From an uncultured Oceanisphaera sp. (GTDB taxonomy: Bacteria; Pseudomonadota; Gammaproteobacteria; Enterobacterales; Aeromonadaceae), in assembly GCF_947495715.1 (NCBI RefSeq), contig NZ_CANLZU010000003.1, positions 124,001 through 188,000 of the forward strand: a stretch of 64,000 bases of DNA, given 5' to 3'. The position numbers and the translations under genes were made by a program. Positions 1 through 9,771 of the stretch are shown in pieces; the first letter of the stretch is position 1; each line of letters begins with the position of its first letter. Under the pieces are notes generated by a model. The model searched no databases and was not told the origin of the DNA. It saw only the letters and a program-made list of their open reading frames with translations.

Positions 1-56
1 CGCGACCGAATGCACAATGCACCGGTACCTTTTTCCCCAGAGTAGCACAGGGCATT

Positions 57-68
57 ATTGTCAACAAT
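57..68. promoter_or_regulatory. Palindromic operator candidate left of the cysteine-free racemase
   Basis: ATTGTCAACAAT is a near-perfect palindrome in an AT-rich patch, followed within 20 bases by AACATGTT and TTGTTAA. A very similar palindrome, ATTGTTAACGAT, lies upstream of the first racemase at 3205-3216. Two such sites in the promoter-like regions of one catabolic cluster suggest a shared regulator. This one would serve a minus-strand gene lying left of the window. The regulator itself is not visible, so this is inference. Confidence 0.35.
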
Positions 69-137
69 AACGCAACATGTTGTTAAAAAAGGGACCGAAA
101 ACCCTGATCGCAAGGGGTGCCTGAGTGGGTCAGCCGA

Positions 138-803
138 TTACGGCTGGGTCATGGCTCTTACGGCGGCCCGCGCCGCCGCGTTCACCGCCACCAGCAAGGG
201 CACCTCGAACTGCGGCTGCAATCTCGGCGCCGCGGCCGACAGCGGGCCGCCGCCCATGATCACCGCCTGGGCCGCATCCTGCTCCATGGATGCGCTCACC
301 GCCGTCGCCAGCGCCGCATCGAGCCGCGCGGGAGAGGCCACCAGCTCCAGCGGATCACCGGGCGTCACCCGAGTACCACGATACTGCTCGGCGTAGCCCA
401 ATTCGGCGGCCTTCCGTTCAAAAGAGGCGATCAACTGCTCGTCCGGGGTGACGGTCACGATACCGAATGGCCGGCCACCGCGAGCCGCCTCGTGAAATAC
501 CGCCTCGCCAATGCCGAACACCGGAATCGATACTCGGGCACGCAGCTCTTCCAGACCCGGGTCGCTGAACGCCGATACGATCAAGGCCGACACCCGTTCA
601 TCGGCCGCCGCTTTCACTCCCAGTGCCACCACGTCCGCCGCCGCATTCTGCATGTTCTGTGGCGTGGTCAGCAGCGGAGGCACCGCCGTATTGGTCAGGC
701 TTTTCAGCCGCGCCTGCGAACCGGCTTCTCTCTGGGCCAGCTCGGTCATCAAGGCAGTCGCCTCGGCATTCGAGTTGGGGTTGATCAGTACTATGGTGTT
801 GAT
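138..803 (-). CDS. Asp/Glu/hydantoin racemase-family protein lacking cysteines
   Basis: About 221 residues, related to the Asp/Glu/hydantoin racemase superfamily. The N-terminal INPNSN motif and the SAFSDPGL and GGGPLS segments align with INPNTT, ACFGDPGL and GCAGMS of the paralogue at 2438-3172. Active family members use two cysteines at those last two positions. Here both are replaced (Ala/Ser and Gly) and the protein has no cysteine, so it may be a pseudoenzyme or catalyse a different reaction. No ATG, GTG or TTG exists in frame ahead of the INPN motif. The best initiation point is an ATC codon at 801-803 behind AGGAG (six-base spacing); starting at the internal TTG/ATG near 750 would delete the conserved motif. 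It follows the NCS1 permease on the same strand, but a terminator (890-914) separates them. Confidence 0.75.
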   Translation of the reverse strand: MNTIVLINPNSNAEATALMTELAQREAGSQARLKSLTNTAVPPLLTTPQNMQNAAADVVALGVKAAADERVSALIVSAFSDPGLEELRARVSIPVFGIGEAVFHEAARGGRPFGIVTVTPDEQLIASFERKAAELGYAEQYRGTRVTPGDPLELVASPARLDAALATAVSASMEQDAAQAVIMGGGPLSAAAPRLQPQFEVPLLVAVNAAARAAVRAMTQP

Positions 804-889
804 GGGATTCTCCTGCTGCGGCTGGCTACTGGCCGTTTCATTTTGCCCGGTTCTTCTGCCCGGTTCACTGCCGATGATACACAGCCATT

Positions 890-914
890 AAAAAAGGCCC
901 CGAAGGGCCTTTTG
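890..914 (-). terminator. Rho-independent terminator after the NCS1 permease
   Basis: The stem AAAAGGCCC/GGGCCTTTT with a short loop ends in a T-run when read on the minus strand, directly after the permease stop. It separates the permease from the downstream racemase-like gene, which must then be expressed by read-through or from its own promoter. Confidence 0.8.
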
Positions 915-916
915 CA

Positions 917-2308
917 TTAATGGCGGAAGCGCTGGCAAGGCTGCCAGTACTGCATCAGCAGGTAGTAGACGATGCCGGCTGGCAACAGGCTGGCGTACCA
1001 GGACACGGAGGAGAAGGTCAGGGCTACCATGGCTCCGGCCAGGGCCGCGATGACCGCACCGTAGTTGACACCTTTGTAAGGGCCCTGCTCGTCATAGAGC
1101 TTGTCCAGGTCCAGCTTGCGACGACGCAGAATGAAGTAGTCCACCACCATCACCGCGAAGATGGGACCGAGGAAGGCCGAGTAGGTCTGCACGAACATCT
1201 GCAGGCCGGCGGAAGACTCTTCCTTGACCAGTTCCCAGGGGAAGGTGCAGAAGGCCAGCAGGCCCACCAGTATGGTGGAGGTACGGAACTTCAGCTTGAA
1301 CACGTCCATCAGGATATAGGTGGGCGGTACCACGTTATTGAGTACGTTGGTGGTCACCTGGGCGAAGGCGATGAACAGCAGGGTAATCACCAGCAGCGGC
1401 GTGTTGTCGACGGCACTGGAGAACACCTGAATCGGATCGGACACGCCGGTGGCACCGGACACCATCAGGCCAATCAGGCCCATGAACAGGGTACAGGGCA
1501 GAATGGACATGGCGTAAATCACCGTCAGCAGGCCCGGCTTGGTGCCTTCTTTCAGCTCGCGGGAATAATCGCTGACGTTCAGCATCATGGTGCTGTAGAT
1601 ACCGAGGAACAGCATGGTCGCGCCCCAGAACGGCAGTCCCCAGGTGCCTTCAACGTTTACCAGATTGGTGGTGATTTCCTCACCGTAACGGTCGATGACA
1701 CTCCAGAACATGTAGACCAGCGCCAGCAGGATGAAGCCGCTGCCCACGTTTTCCAGCCACTTGATGCCCTGAAAACCGAAGATCGACAGACCAATCTGCA
1801 AAAACTGGAACAGCACGAAGAACAGCACCAGATTGTCGTATCCGAACAGGGTGGCGGACACCGCATTGATGGCGCCGGCCCCTATCCAGCTCTGAAAACC
1901 GTACCAGACGATAGCCGGTACCGCTCGCACCAGTCCCGGAAAGCGGGTACCGGAAAAACCGAAGGCGGCCCGCGCCTGCACCATGAAGGGGATGCCGTAT
2001 TTGTAACCGGCGGCGCCGTTCAATGCCAGCGCAATGCCAATCACAAAGCAGCCGATGGCAATGGCCACGCAGGTTTGCAACAGGTTGAGGGTGCCAACGA
2101 TGCTGGAGCCCATGGTAAAGGTGCCAATGGATACGCAGCCACCGAACCAGGCCAGCAGGTAGGAAAACCGCCCCATGATTCGGTGCTTCTGCGGTGCCAG
2201 TGATTCTTCACCCGCCTTCTTGTCATTGCCGCCGGCGGCATTGGCCGGCCCTGCCTTGCCTGTTTGCATGGGAATGGCGACGTCGCTGTTTACATTCTGA
2301 ATAGCCAT
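917..2308 (-). CDS. NCS1-family nucleobase/hydantoin/allantoin permease
   Basis: 463 residues with about 12 hydrophobic segments, the usual size for the NCS1 (nucleobase:cation symporter-1) family. Family-like features are the GTFTMGSSIVG segment in the first membrane helices, the WYGFQSWIGAGA segment and the NVSDYSRE segment. The protein should be an inner-membrane cation symporter for a hydantoin, allantoin, uracil or related ring. Its position between two hydantoin-racemase-type genes on the same strand favours allantoin or a hydantoin. The exact substrate cannot be read from sequence. The N-terminal about 45 residues are polar and low complexity. Confidence 0.85.
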   Translation of the reverse strand: MAIQNVNSDVAIPMQTGKAGPANAAGGNDKKAGEESLAPQKHRIMGRFSYLLAWFGGCVSIGTFTMGSSIVGTLNLLQTCVAIAIGCFVIGIALALNGAAGYKYGIPFMVQARAAFGFSGTRFPGLVRAVPAIVWYGFQSWIGAGAINAVSATLFGYDNLVLFFVLFQFLQIGLSIFGFQGIKWLENVGSGFILLALVYMFWSVIDRYGEEITTNLVNVEGTWGLPFWGATMLFLGIYSTMMLNVSDYSRELKEGTKPGLLTVIYAMSILPCTLFMGLIGLMVSGATGVSDPIQVFSSAVDNTPLLVITLLFIAFAQVTTNVLNNVVPPTYILMDVFKLKFRTSTILVGLLAFCTFPWELVKEESSAGLQMFVQTYSAFLGPIFAVMVVDYFILRRRKLDLDKLYDEQGPYKGVNYGAVIAALAGAMVALTFSSVSWYASLLPAGIVYYLLMQYWQPCQRFRH

Positions 2309-2437
2309 AGTCTAGTCCTCGGTATTCCGTCACTCGGGGCCGTTACCGCCCCAGTCCTCTGCCGGCTGCCCTGAGCCGTGCATCCGTTGCGACAGTCAAA
2401 CTACCCTGTCTGTCGCAATCAATGTGGGTAAATCATC

Positions 2438-3172
2438 TCAGGCGATATTGAGTTGCCGCCCCGGGTGAGCCATGTCCGGCCGCGGCCAGCTGAAGGTCAG
2501 TACCTTACTGGTACCCAGCTTCATGTCCACCATGGCCTCGCACAATTTGACTGCCGCTACTGTACCGTCAATCACCGGAATGCCGATGGCCTGCTCGATA
2601 TGCTCCCGATACTGGGACATGCCGGCACAGCCCAGCACGATGGCCTCGGCATGATCTTCGGCCTTGGCTCGCTCGCATTCGGCAATCACCTTGGCGATGG
2701 CGGCGTCCGGCGAGGTCGCCAGATCCAGCACCCGCATCGGCGTGGTACGAATGTTTTTGCACTGTTCACCAAAGCCGTAGCGGCTGACCAGATGCTCGGT
2801 CATGAAGCGTACCCGGGGCGCCGTGGTCACCACGCTGAAACAGGCACCACTCATCACCGCCATATGAAACGCCGCCTCGGCAATGCCCAGCACCGGCTTG
2901 TCGGTCAATTCCCGGGCGGCATAGAGCCCGGGGTCTCCGAAGCAGGCCAGCACATAGGCATCGATATTTTCTTCCCGATCGCCTTTGGCAATCTCTTCCA
3001 GCACGCCGGGTACCGACAGCGCCTCGTCGTAGAAACTTTCGATGGACGCCGGGCCGCTGGCCGGGCTCACTGCCAGCACCTGAGTGTCGGGCCGCGCCAC
3101 CTGGTCCGCCAGCCGCTGCAATGCATCGGTAAACGACTGGGTAGTATTGGGGTTGATGATCTTTATTCTCAC
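2438..3172 (-). CDS. Hydantoin/allantoin racemase
   Basis: 244 residues of the Asp/Glu/hydantoin racemase family, which epimerises C5 of hydantoins or allantoin with a two-cysteine mechanism. Both cysteine motifs are present: ACFGDPGL near residue 80 and GCAGMSQY near residue 185; the N-terminal INPNTT motif is also intact. The start is GTG at 3170-3172, six bases behind a strong AAGGAG. It heads a minus-strand cluster with the NCS1 permease. Allantoin versus hydantoin specificity is open; similar genes in purine clusters are called hpxA. Confidence 0.85.
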   Translation of the reverse strand: MRIKIINPNTTQSFTDALQRLADQVARPDTQVLAVSPASGPASIESFYDEALSVPGVLEEIAKGDREENIDAYVLACFGDPGLYAARELTDKPVLGIAEAAFHMAVMSGACFSVVTTAPRVRFMTEHLVSRYGFGEQCKNIRTTPMRVLDLATSPDAAIAKVIAECERAKAEDHAEAIVLGCAGMSQYREHIEQAIGIPVIDGTVAAVKLCEAMVDMKLGTSKVLTFSWPRPDMAHPGRQLNIA

Positions 3173-3204
3173 GACGATCTCCTTGTTTACGAACCAATCA
3201 ATTT

Positions 3205-3216
3205 ATTGTTAACGAT
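3205..3216. promoter_or_regulatory. Palindromic operator candidate upstream of the racemase operon
   Basis: ATTGTTAACGAT sits 33 bases ahead of the racemase GTG start in an AT-rich promoter region. It matches the palindrome at 57-68 in 10 of 12 positions. Further TTAA/GTAAC-rich half-sites follow (GATCGTTAATC, CGTAACGGGTAACG near 3262-3287). Binding by a local regulator is inference. Confidence 0.35.
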
Positions 3217-3470
3217 TTGATAGTAGAACAAGGATTAACAAACTGTAAACATATTTATATGATCGTTAATCATCGTAACGGGTAACGAAAATGTTCTTCA
3301 AGGAATGGATAACAATTCATGATTTAAACTTAAGGCATTGATATTAAATTGTATTTAGTGAAAACCACCGAAGGAGGCGAGCCTCATTCGCATTCTCTTT
3401 CGGCCCATTACAGCACCTCACGTGTTTCCATTTTGTTAGCAATAATGTGATTCAGGTCATAACAACGGGC
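3217..3470. other. AT-rich gene-free region
   Basis: No gene is visible. The stretch is markedly AT-richer than its surroundings and holds the promoter region of the racemase-permease operon. A CRP-like half-palindrome, TGTGA-N6-TCATA, lies at 3446-3461 but is 270 bases from the start and unsupported otherwise. Confidence 0.5.
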
Positions 3471-3473
3471 CGT

Positions 3474-3501
3474 AAAAAAAGCCCTCCTGAACGGAGGGCT
3501 T
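3474..3501 (-). terminator. Terminator of the two-component operon
   Basis: GCCCTCC/GGAGGGC stem with a five-base loop, followed by seven T when read on the minus strand, 33 bases after the histidine kinase stop. Confidence 0.85.
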
Positions 3502-3533
3502 GCCCGGTGTGGAGTGAATAATCCGGCGGCGGA

Positions 3534-4888
3534 TTAACCTTGTTGCGGCAGCTGCACCATGGCTTCAAAGCCGTCCTGTCGGTTTGAAGCCGGTGAGTGC
3601 AGCGTCAGGCTGGTACCGGCACCGCGGGCAATGGCCTCCACAATCGCCAGCCCCAATCCGGATCCTGCCTTGATACCTGAATGAGTGGCAGAATGAGTGC
3701 CTGGGGCACGCGAAAAACGCGCCGTCAGCCCGGCCAAAACAGCTTCTGGCACCACGGGCCCGCCGTTGCTTACCCGCAACACGCCGGTTTGCGACAGGCA
3801 GACCCTCACCGGCTGCTGCTCATCGCCGTATTTGAGCGCATTCTCGAGCAGATTACGCACCAGGATGGCGAAGGCATCCACATCGAGGGTGGTGAATACC
3901 GGCGTCTGCTCGGGCACCGATAACTGCGGCGCTCTGCCAGCAAATTCCCGCCGACATTCTTCGACCACATGCCGCAAGACCGGAACCACATCATGGGGCT
4001 CGGCCGACACCAGGGCGCCCCCTTCCGCCTTGGCCAGTTGCATCAGTTTTTCCGACAACCGCACCAGCCTGCGCAGCGAAGTTTCAATCTGACTCACCCG
4101 CTGCTGTAAGGGGCCGTCCGGTGTTTCACGTCGCAAGCGCTGGACCTGGGCCAGTGCTGCGGCCAGCGGGGTACGCAATTCATGGGCGCTGTTGGCGGTG
4201 AAGCTGCGCTCCGATTCCAGCGCGCGCCGCAACCGCTCCATCAGCTGATTGACCGCCTGGGCGACCGGCTCGATTTCCGCCGGCAAACGGGCCGCCGTGA
4301 CCGGCGACAAATCGCCGGCGCCACGGGCCTCGATGGCGCCCTTGTAGGCCAGCACGCTTTGCAGACTAAAACGCACCAGTAACCAGATGCCCAGCAGGCT
4401 GACCGGAATCAACAGCAACAGCGGCAACAGCAATGCCATCACCGCGTCCCATGTGGCATTCCGCCGATGCGCCAGCGGTTCGGCCACTTCGATGAAAATG
4501 GTGTCACTCACCGCCGACTCACCGTACAGCCGATGATGATCCAGCGTACGAAAACCGGTACGGGGCCGTGCATCAAACAGCGCAGGATCCACATCGTGCG
4601 ACTGCAACAACACATTACCGTCGGCATCGCGCACCAGATAACTGAGCAGTTCGGTATGGGGGCGCAACATCGCAATCTGCTGGGGCAATAACGGCTCTTC
4701 GCGGTTCACGATTTCGGTCACCGCCAACGGCAGTATGCGTTGGGCGGTTTCTTCCAGCGCGCTGTCGAAGGCCTCATCCAGCTCGTTGCGCACCACCAGC
4801 CCCGACGCCAGAGTCGCGACCAGCCACAACAGGGTGACCCCCAGGGTCAGACCCAGGCCAAGTCGGCGCTGCAGGCTGCTGCCCGACC

Positions 4889-4892
<4 letters not shown>
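3534..4892 (-). CDS. Sensor histidine kinase, QseC/TctE type
   Basis: 452 residues: membrane helix at about 12-34, periplasmic sensor about 35-148, second helix about 150-173, HAMP-like linker, then dimerisation domain with the phospho-accepting His237 in SAHELRTPL. The ATPase domain has an N-box NLLENALKYG near 345 and a G-box GSGLGLAIVE near 410. It overlaps the upstream response regulator by four bases (ATGA), so the two are translationally coupled. The divergent PepSY/DUF2271/flavoreductase genes are the obvious target. The signal is unknown; a metal such as ferric iron, or redox stress, is plausible from context. Confidence 0.9.
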
Positions 4893-5548
<656 letters not shown>

Positions 5549-5755
5549 GCGCTGTTCCTTGGTGTTGGTCTGTCTTTACCGATAGTAACGGCCCTGGCTG
5601 ACAGCTGCCTGAACAAAACGCGTCTGTTCGGCACTTTGGCCGCCAATCGCCAGTATACGAAGTCGGCCGACCCGGGGGCGCCTGCATTTTTTCGGGCTTC
5701 AGGCTGTTGTCAGGAAAGGTGGGCACAATGAGACATCTTTTACAGGAGACCGCCC

Positions 5756-6106
5756 ATGAAACCCATACTGCTTACCGCCACCACCCTCGCCCTCGCGCTG
5801 ACTGCCGGCACCGCCTATGCCGACGACGATTGCCATGATCCGGTTGCCGACTGGCAGCCACGTGAAGCCCTGCGCCAGATGCTGGAACAGCAAGACTGGC
5901 AGGTACGACGCATCAAGGTCGATGACGGCTGCTATGAGGTCAAGGGCATGGACCGCAGCGGCAATCGCATCGAAGCCAAGTATGCACCGGCCTCGTTGCG
6001 CATTCGCAGCCTGGAAGTCGAGTTTGCCGACGATGGTGATACCTCCGATTATCCGGCGCTGCCGACCATGCCCTCCATGCCCCTCTCATCCGAAACGGTT
6101 GAGTGA
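5756..6106 (+). CDS. Periplasmic PepSY-domain protein
   Basis: 116 residues with a clear signal peptide (cleavage after AYA, about residue 22) and one PepSY-like domain (REALRQMLEQQDWQVRRIKVDDGCYEVKG region). Small exported PepSY proteins are commonly encoded beside QseBC-type systems and membrane reductases. The start follows AGGAG with correct spacing. Two cysteines remain in the mature protein. It is the first gene of a three-gene operon with DUF2271 and the flavoreductase fusion. A sensing or inhibitory accessory role is inferred, not demonstrated. Confidence 0.8.
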   Translation: MKPILLTATTLALALTAGTAYADDDCHDPVADWQPREALRQMLEQQDWQVRRIKVDDGCYEVKGMDRSGNRIEAKYAPASLRIRSLEVEFADDGDTSDYPALPTMPSMPLSSETVE

Positions 6107-6134
6107 CCGATTCATCAACACGGAGAGCATCATC

Positions 6135-6605
6135 ATGAAAACAACCGCAGCGATTCTTGTTCTGGCGTCGGCACTCGCCCTGCCGAGCCTGGCCCAGGCG
6201 CGGGAAGTCACCCTGACCACAGAATTGAAAGGCTATGACGGTGATGGCGCCTATATGGCCATCTATCTCACCGATGCCGACGGCCGCTACCAGGACACCC
6301 TGTGGGTGGCCGGCAAGAAGTCAAAATACTACAAGCACCTGAAAGGCTGGGCGCGCGGCGGCGGCATGAAGCGCGCCGAATATGACGGTAAAACCGGTGC
6401 CAGCCTCACCAGCGGGCACACCCTGACCACCAGGGTGGAGCTGGACGATTCGCTGTTCGACGCCGGTTACCAGCTGCGGGTGGATACTTCGGTTGAAGAC
6501 ATGCGCGATCAACGCGCCGACGTGATTGCGCCGCTGACCACGGCAGGAGCCGGCCAGCCGATAAACGGTCGCGGCTACGTGAAATCCTTCACCTACCAGC
6601 TGTAA
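6135..6605 (+). CDS. DUF2271 periplasmic protein
   Basis: 156 residues with a signal peptide ending near AQA (residue 22) and a DUF2271-type body: VTLTTELKGYDGDGAYMAI, WVAGKKSKYYKHLKGW and the C-terminal GRGYVKSFTYQL. DUF2271 genes recur next to PepSY-TM reductases, and often next to ApbE flavinyltransferases, in proteobacteria. No apbE is present here. The 28-base gap to the preceding gene and GGAG ahead of the ATG support operon membership. Molecular function is unknown. Confidence 0.8.
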   Translation: MKTTAAILVLASALALPSLAQAREVTLTTELKGYDGDGAYMAIYLTDADGRYQDTLWVAGKKSKYYKHLKGWARGGGMKRAEYDGKTGASLTSGHTLTTRVELDDSLFDAGYQLRVDTSVEDMRDQRADVIAPLTTAGAGQPINGRGYVKSFTYQL

Positions 6606-6627
6606 CCGGTCAACGAGGAGAGGCGCC

Positions 6628-8847
6628 ATGCTGCGCAAACTGCATTCACTGTCGGCATTGCCGGCCGCCCTGTTCATTCTGACCCTGGCGGTGACCGGTG
6701 CCGTGCTGTCCATCGAACCGGCCATGGAACGGGCCGGTGCCCAGGTGCCTGCCACCGGCCAGATTAGCGTGGCCGAGCTGGCCGAACGAGTAGGCCGCCA
6801 TTATGCCGATGTGGAACAGATTGAACGCCGGCCTTCGGGCGCCATCGTCGTCTATTACCGCCAGTCAGATCAAAGCGGCGCCGATCTGGTCAGCCCGCTC
6901 ACCGGGCAGGCCATCGCTCCCTATCAGCCTTCTGCCTTTTTCCGCTGGGTTCGGCAACTGCATCGTTCCCTGCTGCTGGACTCGCCCGGCCGGGCGATGG
7001 CCGGCATAACGGCCTTGGTCATGCTGATACTGTCGCTCTCCGGCACCCTGATGCTGGTAAGGTTACAGGGCGGCTGGCGCCGGCTGTTCGGCCCGGTGGC
7101 AGGTAGCGGCAGCAAACGGCTGCATGCCAGGCTGAGTCGTGCCGCCCTGCCCGGCCTGCTGTTATCGGCCCTGACCGGTTTGTATATGTCGGCGCTCACC
7201 TTCGGCCTGATCGCGGAAGGAACACCGGCAGAGCCCGAATGGCCCGCCATTACCGCCAACGGTCAGCCTGCCTCGGCGGCCAGCCTGGCCGCCCTGCAAA
7301 CCCTCGACCTGACCGAGCTGAAAGAACTGGTTTACCCCTATCCGAATGAGCCGACCGATGTGTATTCGCTGCACACCACGCAAGGTGCCGGCTATATCAA
7401 TCCCTACAGCGGAGAGCTGTTGTCGTACCAGCGGGATGACAGCCGACAGGGCGTGCAGGCGTTCTTGACCATGCTGCATACCGGCGAAGGCCTCTGGTGG
7501 CTGGGGCTCTTGCTCGGCCTCGGTGCGCTGGTGGTGCCGGTACTGACCGTTACCGGCATACGAGTATGGTGGCAACGCCGCCGGGCCCGGCCAAAACTGG
7601 CCAACAACTGCGGGGCCCATATTGCCGATACGGTGATCCTGGTCGGCAGTGAAGCCAACAGCACCTGGGGCTTTGCCAACACCCTGCATGATGCGCTGAC
7701 CGCGGCCGGCCACCGCGTGCATACCGCACCCATGAACCATCTGGCCTCCGGTTATCGGCGCGCCCGACAGTTGCTGATTTTGACCGCCACCTACGGTGAC
7801 GGGGATGCCCCCGCCTCGGGCAACCGCTTTCTGGCTCGTCTGGCCCGCATCAAACCCCGCCCCGATACCCGCTTTGCGGTGCTCGGCTTTGGCGACCGGC
7901 AGTTCCCGCAGTTTTGCCGGTTTGCAAACACGGTAGAGACGGCACTGCTGGCTGGCGGCTGGTCATCACTCATGCCGCTGGAAACCATAGATCGGCAGTC
8001 GACACAGACCTTCTCGCGCTGGGGCCAGCGGCTGGGTCAGGCGCTCGGCTGTGAACTGAAATTGGATCACACGCCCCGTCGGGCCCCCACGACTCGGCTG
8101 CAACTGGCCGAACGGGTGGACTATGGCGCAGACACAGAGGCGCCAACCAGCGTATTGCGCTTCACCATGCCGGCCGATGCCGACACCGTCTGGCGGCGCC
8201 TGATCGGACAAAGCGGCCTGCCGCCTTTCGAGGCCGGCGACCTGGTCGGTATCTATCCGCCGGGCAGCGCCGTACCAAGGCTCTATTCGCTGGCCAGCGC
8301 CTCAGCCGATGGTCAGCTGGAAATCTGCGTACGCAAACACGAAGGCGGTGTCTGCTCCGGCTTTTTACACGCCCTGCAGCCGGGTGGCGACATAGAGGCC
8401 TTTATTCAGCCCCATCCGGCATTTCGCCCCCTCGCCGGGCAGACACCTGTGGTGCTGATTGGTGCCGGCACCGGCATAGGGCCACTGGCCGGCTTTATTC
8501 GTCATAACCGCCAGAAACGCCCGGTGCATCTTTACTGGGGCGGCCGTGACCCCCAGTCCGACTTTCTTTACCAGCCGGAGCTGCAGCATTATCTGGCCGA
8601 CCGGCGATTGACGCAGCTGAACACCGCCTTTTCGCGCGTCGGCGAACGCTGCTACGTGCAGGACAGGATCATGGCGGACGGCTCGCAACTGCGTACCCTG
8701 ATTGAAAGAGGCGCACAAATTCTGGTGTGTGGTGGCCGGGACATGGCCAACAGCGTGATGGTCACCCTGAATCAGGTAATGGCCCCGCTGGGCATGGATG
8801 TGCAGACCCTCAAGGCGCAGGGCCGCTATCGGGAGGATGTTTACTGA
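6628..8847 (+). CDS. PepSY-TM / flavodoxin / ferredoxin-NADP reductase fusion
   Basis: 739 residues. The N-terminal half (about 1-320) is a PepSY-associated membrane domain with four hydrophobic helices and haem-ligand-type histidines (QLHRSLLLD, MLHTGEGLWW). A flavodoxin-like domain starts near 335 (VGSEANSTWGFA, ATYGDGDAP). An FAD domain follows (RLYSLAS near 550; GVCSGFL), then an NADPH domain (IGAGTGIGPLAGF near 608) and the terminal GRYREDVY. This layout matches membrane sulfite-reductase-like flavoproteins thought to move electrons from NADPH to the periplasm, for example to ferric iron. Last gene of the operon; a terminator follows 34 bases later. Confidence 0.88.
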   Translation: MLRKLHSLSALPAALFILTLAVTGAVLSIEPAMERAGAQVPATGQISVAELAERVGRHYADVEQIERRPSGAIVVYYRQSDQSGADLVSPLTGQAIAPYQPSAFFRWVRQLHRSLLLDSPGRAMAGITALVMLILSLSGTLMLVRLQGGWRRLFGPVAGSGSKRLHARLSRAALPGLLLSALTGLYMSALTFGLIAEGTPAEPEWPAITANGQPASAASLAALQTLDLTELKELVYPYPNEPTDVYSLHTTQGAGYINPYSGELLSYQRDDSRQGVQAFLTMLHTGEGLWWLGLLLGLGALVVPVLTVTGIRVWWQRRRARPKLANNCGAHIADTVILVGSEANSTWGFANTLHDALTAAGHRVHTAPMNHLASGYRRARQLLILTATYGDGDAPASGNRFLARLARIKPRPDTRFAVLGFGDRQFPQFCRFANTVETALLAGGWSSLMPLETIDRQSTQTFSRWGQRLGQALGCELKLDHTPRRAPTTRLQLAERVDYGADTEAPTSVLRFTMPADADTVWRRLIGQSGLPPFEAGDLVGIYPPGSAVPRLYSLASASADGQLEICVRKHEGGVCSGFLHALQPGGDIEAFIQPHPAFRPLAGQTPVVLIGAGTGIGPLAGFIRHNRQKRPVHLYWGGRDPQSDFLYQPELQHYLADRRLTQLNTAFSRVGERCYVQDRIMADGSQLRTLIERGAQILVCGGRDMANSVMVTLNQVMAPLGMDVQTLKAQGRYREDVY

Positions 8848-8881
8848 GGGCAGAATCGAATAACCAGCATGACAGCGTGAT

Positions 8882-8921
8882 AAAAAAACAGGGGGCAGCC
8901 GATGGGCTGTCCCCTGTTTTT
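8882..8921. terminator. Bidirectional terminator
   Basis: A 15-base-pair near-perfect stem (about AAACAGGGGGCAGCC paired with GGCTGTCCCCTGTTT) with a GATG loop, an A-run on the left and a T-run on the right. It serves the flavoreductase gene (+) and the YeeN gene (-). Confidence 0.9.
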
Positions 8922-8951
8922 GTCTGCCCGAAGGCATACGACCGGCCGGTA

Positions 8952-9668
8952 TTAATACTCGGCGTTGTGGTACACGTTCTGTACGTCGTCCACGTCGTCC
9001 AGCATGTCGAGAAAACGCTCGAGCTGGGCCACATCGTCACCGGTCACTTCAACGGTGTTCTGGGGCACAAACTGAATGCTGTCGACGTCAAAGTCGATGT
9101 CGCAAAAGGCCTCGGTCAACGCCTGCTTGGTCTTGAAGTATTCGGTGTGCGGCGCAAACACGGTGATCTTGCCGCCTTCCTGCTCGACATCGGTCACATC
9201 CACGTCGGCCATCATCAGCGCTTCCAGCACGGCGTCTTCGTCGTCGCCGGCAAACACCAGAATGGCGCAGTGGTCAAACATGTGACTGACGGTGCCGGAG
9301 GTACCGATCTTGGCCTTGACCTTGTTGAAGCACTGGCGCACATCGCCGATGGTGCGGTTGGGGTTGTCGGTCAGACAATCCACGATCACCATGCAGTTGC
9401 CGGGGCCAAAACCTTCGTAGCGGGCGGGAGAAAAGTCTTCACCGGCGCCACTGGTGGCTTTTTGCAGGGCTTTTTCGACGACATGGGCAGGCACCTGGTC
9501 TTTCTTGGCGCGCTCAATCAGGCCGCGCAGCGCCAGGTTACCGTCCGGGTCGGCACCACCGGACTTGGCAACAACATAGATTTCACGGCCGTATTTGCTG
9601 TAGACCTTGCTCTTGGCATTCGCCGTTTTGGCGATGGATTCTTTGCGGTTTTGATAGGCTCTGCCCAT
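8952..9668 (-). CDS. yeeN: YebC/PmpR-family protein, YeeN type
   Basis: 238 residues of the YebC family. The N-terminus [33 protein letters not shown] and the segment [24 protein letters not shown] are the family's conserved blocks. The N-terminus and the [10 protein letters not shown] region look more like YeeN than YebC. YebC proteins act in translation of difficult sequences such as proline stretches, and have also been described as DNA-binding regulators. Single gene, convergent with the flavoreductase operon. Confidence 0.88.
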   Translation of the reverse strand: MGRAYQNRKESIAKTANAKSKVYSKYGREIYVVAKSGGADPDGNLALRGLIERAKKDQVPAHVVEKALQKATSGAGEDFSPARYEGFGPGNCMVIVDCLTDNPNRTIGDVRQCFNKVKAKIGTSGTVSHMFDHCAILVFAGDDEDAVLEALMMADVDVTDVEQEGGKITVFAPHTEYFKTKQALTEAFCDIDFDVDSIQFVPQNTVEVTGDDVAQLERFLDMLDDVDDVQNVYHNAEY

Positions 9669-9771
9669 GGGATGGTCTCGTTGTTCATCGGAAGAGGGCG
9701 AATTTTACACACAGAAAAGCAGCAGATCTATTTTCATGTTCCCTGCCGCCCTGTTTTTCTGCCCCTCATCG

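Noticed and set aside
117-920. 267-codon open frame on the plus strand
   Set aside because: Antisense to the racemase-like gene; basic, low-complexity translation with no motif.
3446-3461. CRP-like site TGTGA-N6-TCATA
   Set aside because: Only one half-site is good and it is too far from the racemase start; easily due to chance in an AT-rich region.
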